Positions 59,984 to 64,000 of a stretch of DNA of 64,000 bases are shown piece by piece. Both the position numbers and the translations under genes were made by a program. The number at the start of each line of letters is the position of its first letter. Position 1 is the first letter of the stretch. The notes beneath the pieces were generated by a model. That model was not told the origin of the DNA, ran no database searches, and saw nothing but the letters and a program-made list of their open reading frames with translations. Source of the stretch: Sporomusa silvacetica DSM 10669 (GTDB lineage Bacteria; Bacillota; Negativicutes; Sporomusales; Sporomusaceae); assembly GCF_002257705.1 (NCBI RefSeq), contig NZ_LSLK01000163.1:55072-119071 (forward strand). Reading direction: 5' to 3'.

Positions 59984-60952
59984 TTACTGTAACAACTCAT
60001 GTACACTATTTGACCACTTTCCACAGTGATCTCCCCAACGGCTAATGACTTTGTCATTCAATCTAATTTCGACAATTTCACACATATTGGCACAGCCTGA
60101 GCACTCAAAACTTTTCGGCAGATAGCTAAAATCAGTAACCCCAAAACCACGAAATGCCGTAGGTCGGCCATCACTAACCTCTTCCTTAGCTAACAAAGCC
60201 GCACCGACAGCACCCATAACGTTAAAGTGGGGCGGAACCAGTACTTTAGTGCTTAGTGCTTCTTCAAAGGCCCGGCACATGCCCTTATTAGCGGCCACGC
60301 CTCCTTGAAATAAAATAGGTTCTTTAATTTGCTTTCCCTTGCCGACATTATTGAGATAGTTGCGAACCAATGCCTGACATAAACCATTTAAAATATCAGC
60401 AGTTGAATGCCCGGTCTGTTGTTTATGAATCATATCAGACTCAGCAAATACAGCACAACGACCGGCAACTCGCACAGGTGCCTGAGACTCTAACGCGATA
60501 TCGCCGAATTGCTCGATAGGAATACTGAGTCTAGCCGCCTGCTGATCAAGAAAAGAGCCTGTACCAGCGGCACATACTGTATTCATGGCGAAATCGGTTA
60601 CAATCCCATTGCGCATAATAATAATTTTTGAATCCTGTCCTCCAATTTCGAGTACAGTCTGTACATCCGGTACCAGATGCATAGCCGCAACAGCATGGGC
60701 CGTAATCTCATTTTTTACACTATCTGCCCCTATTACAACACCGCTCAGTACCCTTGCGCTACCCGTAGTCCCCACACCACGCACCATAATATCTGAATTG
60801 CGCTCATAAATTTGCCGTAAACCTGTTTGCACGGCCTCGATGGGACGTCCTTGGGTACGGATATATAAAGTATCCCTCACTACTGCTTGGTCATCCAAAA
60901 TGATCACATTGGTACTAACTGAACCAACATCAATTCCTAAATAGGCCTGCAT
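59984..60952 (-). CDS. Acyl-CoA dehydratase activase (BadF/HgdC family ATPase)
   Basis: 322 residues, ASKHA ATPase fold. GIDVGSVSTNVIILD, TVCAAGTGSFLDQQAARL and VAGRCAVFAESDMIH; the two Cys supply the dimer-bridging 4Fe-4S cluster. It transfers electrons into 2-hydroxyacyl-CoA dehydratases or benzoyl-CoA reductases. A CSGCANMC motif near the C-terminus may bind a second cluster. No dehydratase is next to it. Start 60952 (AGGAGG eight bases upstream). Confidence 0.88.
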   Translation of the reverse strand: MQAYLGIDVGSVSTNVIILDDQAVVRDTLYIRTQGRPIEAVQTGLRQIYERNSDIMVRGVGTTGSARVLSGVVIGADSVKNEITAHAVAAMHLVPDVQTVLEIGGQDSKIIIMRNGIVTDFAMNTVCAAGTGSFLDQQAARLSIPIEQFGDIALESQAPVRVAGRCAVFAESDMIHKQQTGHSTADILNGLCQALVRNYLNNVGKGKQIKEPILFQGGVAANKGMCRAFEEALSTKVLVPPHFNVMGAVGAALLAKEEVSDGRPTAFRGFGVTDFSYLPKSFECSGCANMCEIVEIRLNDKVISRWGDHCGKWSNSVHELLQ

Positions 60953-61147
60953 AAACAGCCTCCTTTGAGATATCCAGACAAGGTCCTCAGAGAATTCACC
61001 CAGTATATCGTTACCAATATTGCTGTTTTTATGCTGTTTTGGCTTTTTGAAATAAAATAACATCACTTTAATTATTAATCAACACATGTTATATTGTTAT
61101 CATAGGTATTTTTTAGGGTTGAATAAAAAGAATGGGAGAATAGACAA

Positions 61148-62068
61148 ATGGCTACATTAACAATTAGTAATGAAGATGAAAAGAGAGTAAAAGCACTTGG
61201 CTTTCTTAATAACAGAGGAACAGATAATTTTTCAGCAAGAGTGATTACCGTGAATGGTGCTATTACTGCTGCTCAGGCCAAATGCATAGCTGCTGCTGCT
61301 GAGTTATTTGGTAATGGTATTATAACTTTTACAACAAGACTTAGTGTAGAATGCCAAGGTATTCCATATAACAAGATTGAGGACTTCCGTTCCTATATTG
61401 CCAAAGAAGGTCTCGTTACTGGGGGGACAGGCGCTAAAGTACGTCCTGTTGTCGCCTGTAAAGGCACCACCTGCCAATATGGCCTCATTGATGCCTCCGG
61501 CTTAGCCAAAGAAATTCATGAAAGATTTTACAACGGTTATGCTAGTGTGCAATTACCACATAAATTTAAAATTGCAGTAGGTGGCTGTCCGAATAACTGT
61601 GTAAAACCGAACTTAAATGATTTAGGCATTATTGGTCAAATGATTCCTAATTTTGATAAAGACCAGTGTAAGGGTTGTAAAAAATGCGCGGTTGCTTCAG
61701 GTTGTCCGGTAAATGCCGCTACTATTGTAGACGGTATTTTGGAAATTAACTCTGCCAATTGTAAGCATTGTGGACGCTGTATTGGAAAATGCAATTTTGA
61801 TGCTATTAAAGGCGGAATACAAGGCTATAAGATATACATTGGCGGTAGATGGGGTAAATGCGTAGCGCATGGCAAAGCTTTAAACAAAATGTTTACAAAT
61901 AAAGAAGCAGCCTTACGCGTAATTGAAACGGCTATTCTTTTTTACAGAGAACAAGGTAAAAGTGGAGAACGCTTTTCTCAAACCATAGAAAGACTTGGTT
62001 TTGAAAATACCGAAACGCAACTGTTATCAGATGAAATATTATCGAGAAAGCAGGAAATTTTGGAATAA
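61148..62068 (+). CDS. Siroheme/4Fe-4S nitrite or sulfite reductase-like protein with ferredoxin insert
   Basis: 306 residues. Siroheme-coupled cluster Cys in ACKGTTCQYGLIDASG and GGCPNNCVKPNLND; between them and the C-terminus a double ferredoxin segment (CKGCKKCAVASGCPVNA, CKHCGRCIGKCNFDA). Layout resembles anaerobic sulfite reductase subunit AsrC and short dissimilatory-type reductases. Substrate not decidable from sequence. Single gene. Confidence 0.85.
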   Translation: MATLTISNEDEKRVKALGFLNNRGTDNFSARVITVNGAITAAQAKCIAAAAELFGNGIITFTTRLSVECQGIPYNKIEDFRSYIAKEGLVTGGTGAKVRPVVACKGTTCQYGLIDASGLAKEIHERFYNGYASVQLPHKFKIAVGGCPNNCVKPNLNDLGIIGQMIPNFDKDQCKGCKKCAVASGCPVNAATIVDGILEINSANCKHCGRCIGKCNFDAIKGGIQGYKIYIGGRWGKCVAHGKALNKMFTNKEAALRVIETAILFYREQGKSGERFSQTIERLGFENTETQLLSDEILSRKQEILE

Positions 62069-62098
62069 AGTATTACTATTTGTCAATGTTTAAAATAT

Positions 62099-62142
62099 AA
62101 AGGACAGTACACTCTGTTTAATTAAACAGGGTATTGTCCTTT
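62099..62142. terminator. Bidirectional terminator
   Basis: AAAGGACA/TGTCCTTT with inner TCTGTTTAATTAAACAG; serves the reductase gene and the convergent GGDEF gene. Confidence 0.75.
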
Positions 62143-62156
62143 ACTCTTGATGACAT

Positions 62157-63062
62157 TTAATTGACGTCCAATATTGTATTCTCTTGCATTTCATTCCGTT
62201 TGGTCCGTTTATTTTCATACATATACCTATCGGCTTTAACTAGAAGTTCTTGAATTGTGCATGGTTTTTCGGGATCGTAATAAGCAAAGCCAATACTAAG
62301 AGATAGCGGATCGGGCTGGATGCTGTCTTTTTCTTTTTCTCTTAATCGTCCCAAAATTTCAGGCGCAAAAGCTAAGTTCGTATCTACTACCAAAACAACG
62401 AATTCGTCACCGCCAATACGGGCAATAATATCAGAACTACGGAAAATACTCTTAAGCATGAGGGCCGTAGTAACAATGGCTTGGTCTCCCGCTTGGTGCC
62501 CAAAATTATCATTAATGAACTTCAGATTATCCAAATCAGCGTAAAACAATAGCATTCCTTTTCTTGACCGTCCTGATACTTGCACATAGTGGCTGGCCAA
62601 ATTCATAAAACCCCGCCGATTATATAAACCAGTAAGCTCATCAACTAACGACGCAGTCTGCAATTTCTTGACTATCCGCTGCCGTTCGATCGCAAAAAGT
62701 AACGAACGCGCCAATGCGTTGCCAGTAACTTCCTGCTTAACTAGAACATCCTGTCCTCCATTCTGCACCGCCTTGGTAATCACCGCAGCGTCACTTGATT
62801 CGACCATAACAACCACCGGTACATCCGGGTTACAATCTCGAATCTGCGTCAGGCCACTTGTCCCGTGGTTATCCAAAAGTGCAAGAACTAACAGGACAAC
62901 ATCAATTGTACTATTATTCAATACTCCTAGACCTTCTGAAAGACTTCCGCTCCAATGCAGATTAAAGCAGCTATCTATCCTAGCATCATCTAATGTCGTT
63001 TTAATTTCATCATGCTGCTTGGCATCACAGATTAGTAAAACAGAAACAGATTTTCTGATCAT
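62157..63062 (-). CDS. Receiver-like/GGDEF diguanylate cyclase with a degenerate receiver
   Basis: 301 residues. Residues 1-125 have the shape of a response-regulator receiver, but the usual LLD phospho-acceptor reads VVLLVLALLDNHG, with Val for Asp. Residues 140-300 are GGDEF: LVDELTGLYNRRGFMN, YADLDNLKFINDNFGH, RIGGDEFVVLV, and RSSD five residues before it (inhibitory I-site). It makes cyclic di-GMP; input is probably not phosphorylation. Confidence 0.9.
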   Translation of the reverse strand: MIRKSVSVLLICDAKQHDEIKTTLDDARIDSCFNLHWSGSLSEGLGVLNNSTIDVVLLVLALLDNHGTSGLTQIRDCNPDVPVVVMVESSDAAVITKAVQNGGQDVLVKQEVTGNALARSLLFAIERQRIVKKLQTASLVDELTGLYNRRGFMNLASHYVQVSGRSRKGMLLFYADLDNLKFINDNFGHQAGDQAIVTTALMLKSIFRSSDIIARIGGDEFVVLVVDTNLAFAPEILGRLREKEKDSIQPDPLSLSIGFAYYDPEKPCTIQELLVKADRYMYENKRTKRNEMQENTILDVN

Positions 63063-63529
63063 GTCCTCACTACCTTTATCTTACGCCTCTTGATGATTGT
63101 TTCCATGTTTGTGCTCCACACAAACACTAGTAAATATTTGTAAGCATGTCTAACTAATGTACATTCTAAATAGTAATGAAATTAAATTCAACAATTTTAT
63201 TACTACCATTTTCGACAATCTTTTAGCTAATCTCACAGCGCTGCTATCAATTTACAATGTATAGAATGATTCTACTGCAAAAACCCCCAAGCAATGATGC
63301 TTTGTACTTAGATTCGTGTACATTTTACTCTTCGGTGTTATCATTCAAAACCGAAGACACTATCCGCTCTGGCATATTGTAGTTTATAAATTATAATATG
63401 CAAAAAATACCCTATATAGTGCTTTTTTCGTCCAAACCAAAAAGCACTATCCTCCTATTGAGATAGTGCTTTATTTCAGAATTGCCCTGACCCTAAGAGA
63501 AAGTTATACTTTCTCTTAAAATCATAAAA
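63063..63529. other. Intergenic region between GGDEF gene and rRNA operon end
   Basis: No gene. Contains two perfect hairpins: AAAGCACTATC/GATAGTGCTTT (63441-63472) and TAAGAGAAAGT-TAT-ACTTTCTCTTA (63494-63518). They may be terminators or decayed repeats. The rest is AT-rich. Confidence 0.6.
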
Positions 63530-63555
63530 AACGCCTTCACAAAAGTGAATGCGTT
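63530..63555 (-). terminator. rRNA/tRNA-Asn operon terminator
   Basis: On the minus strand AACGCATTCAC/GTGAAGGCGTT with a TTTT loop, followed by TTTTAT; 13 nt beyond tRNA-Asn. Confidence 0.8.
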
Positions 63556-63567
63556 TTCAAACAAAGT

Positions 63568-63643
63568 TGGCTCCTCGAGTAGGACTCGAACCTACGACAA
63601 ATCGGTTAACAGCCGATTGCTCTACCAACTGAGCTATCGAGGA
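63568..63643 (-). tRNA. tRNA-Asn (GTT)
   Basis: 76 nt with encoded CCA. Acceptor TCCTCGA/TCGAGGA, anticodon region GGCTGTTAACC, T arm GGTTCGAGTCC. It is the last gene of the rRNA operon. Confidence 0.95.
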
Positions 63644-63792
63644 ATATTAAATAGGTGAACATCTCATAAGAGTATGTTCCCTAAAAACTTCACAGAAGAA
63701 AGACTGCGCATTAGGATTAATCTATTAGTTCGTTATCTTCATTCGTTGCTCATTCGAACACTCGAACTTCGATCACCGAACCTCGAATATAA

Positions 63793-64000
63793 GTCAAGTC
63801 CTCGGCCTATTAGTACCAGTCAGCTGCATGGATTACTCCACTTCCACATCTGGCCTATCTACCTTGTAATCTACAAGGGGCCTTACTTCTTTCGAATGAC
63901 AGACCTCATCTTAAGGCTGGTTTCACGCTTAGATGCTTTCAGCGTTTATCCTTTCCGAACGTAGCTACCCAGCTCTACTCCTGGCGGAATAACTGGTACA
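63793..64000 (-). rRNA. 23S ribosomal RNA, 3' end (partial)
   Basis: Reverse complement carries the conserved 3' region (GTTCGGAAAGGATAAACGCT, GAGACTGGTACTAATAG-type end GGCCGAGGACTTGAC). The gene continues beyond the window. Confidence 0.95.

Noticed and set aside
63644..63792. 5S rRNA between 23S and tRNA-Asn
   Set aside because: Read on both strands, the spacer lacks the conserved 5S core; only short TTCGA repeats are present.

Overview
The window looks like a chromosome segment of a low-GC Firmicute, most likely a Negativicute of the Sporomusaceae type (Pelosinus/Sporomusa-like). This placement is inferred from gene content and style: strong AGGAGG ribosome sites, a BadF/HgdC-type dehydratase activase, an Asr/Nir-like siroheme protein, and a prophage that carries a surface-glycan acyltransferase. 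No 16S sequence is present to confirm it.

Region 1, about 1-46.3 kb, is a large, apparently complete temperate myophage. Its left edge is not resolved in the window; its right edge lies between the integrase (46283) and a host tRNA-Lys (46418). Almost everything is on the minus strand. Reading in the direction of transcription from the right: integrase, ImmA-like protease and XRE repressor (plus strand) face a Cro-like gene across a control region with repeated operators. An early block of small genes follows (43.7-33.1 kb) with an HUH-type replication initiator, SSB, ParA, ParB, several Cys-rich miniproteins and a sigma-like late regulator. Then come a divergent HicAB toxin-antitoxin pair, an HNH nuclease, three cargo genes each with its own terminator, and the late genes.

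The late genes are a mosaic. The head module follows lambda (Nu1, A, W, B, C/Nu3, D, E, FI-position, FII, Z: 28.6-20.5 kb). The tail follows P2 (sheath, tube, E/E', T, X, D, V, U, W, J, I, fibre: 19.7-7.7 kb). Both modules keep their non-canonical expression devices: a nested scaffold start inside the protease gene, and a T TTT TTG slippery heptamer that fuses E to E'. Lysis genes (holin, amidase, permuted-papain-like hydrolase) end the late operon. Beyond them lie a chemoreceptor-like protein, small secreted and membrane peptides, and an isolated three-gene operon of unknown function (90-2272).

Region 2, 46.4-63.1 kb, is host chromosome: tRNA-Lys and tRNA-Gln, a peroxiredoxin, dnaK-dnaJ, larE, metY behind a short leader with an intrinsic terminator, a membrane ankyrin protein, asnB, a cupin, an orphan Cache domain, pfkA, crcB, an EamA-type membrane protein, an acyl-CoA dehydratase activase, a siroheme/ferredoxin reductase and a REC-like/GGDEF protein. 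Two copies of a structured ~95-nt repeat sit in intergenic regions at 47.5 and 54.5 kb.

Region 3, 63.5-64 kb, is the 3' end of an rRNA operon on the minus strand: the 23S 3' end, a spacer with no 5S, tRNA-Asn and a terminator.
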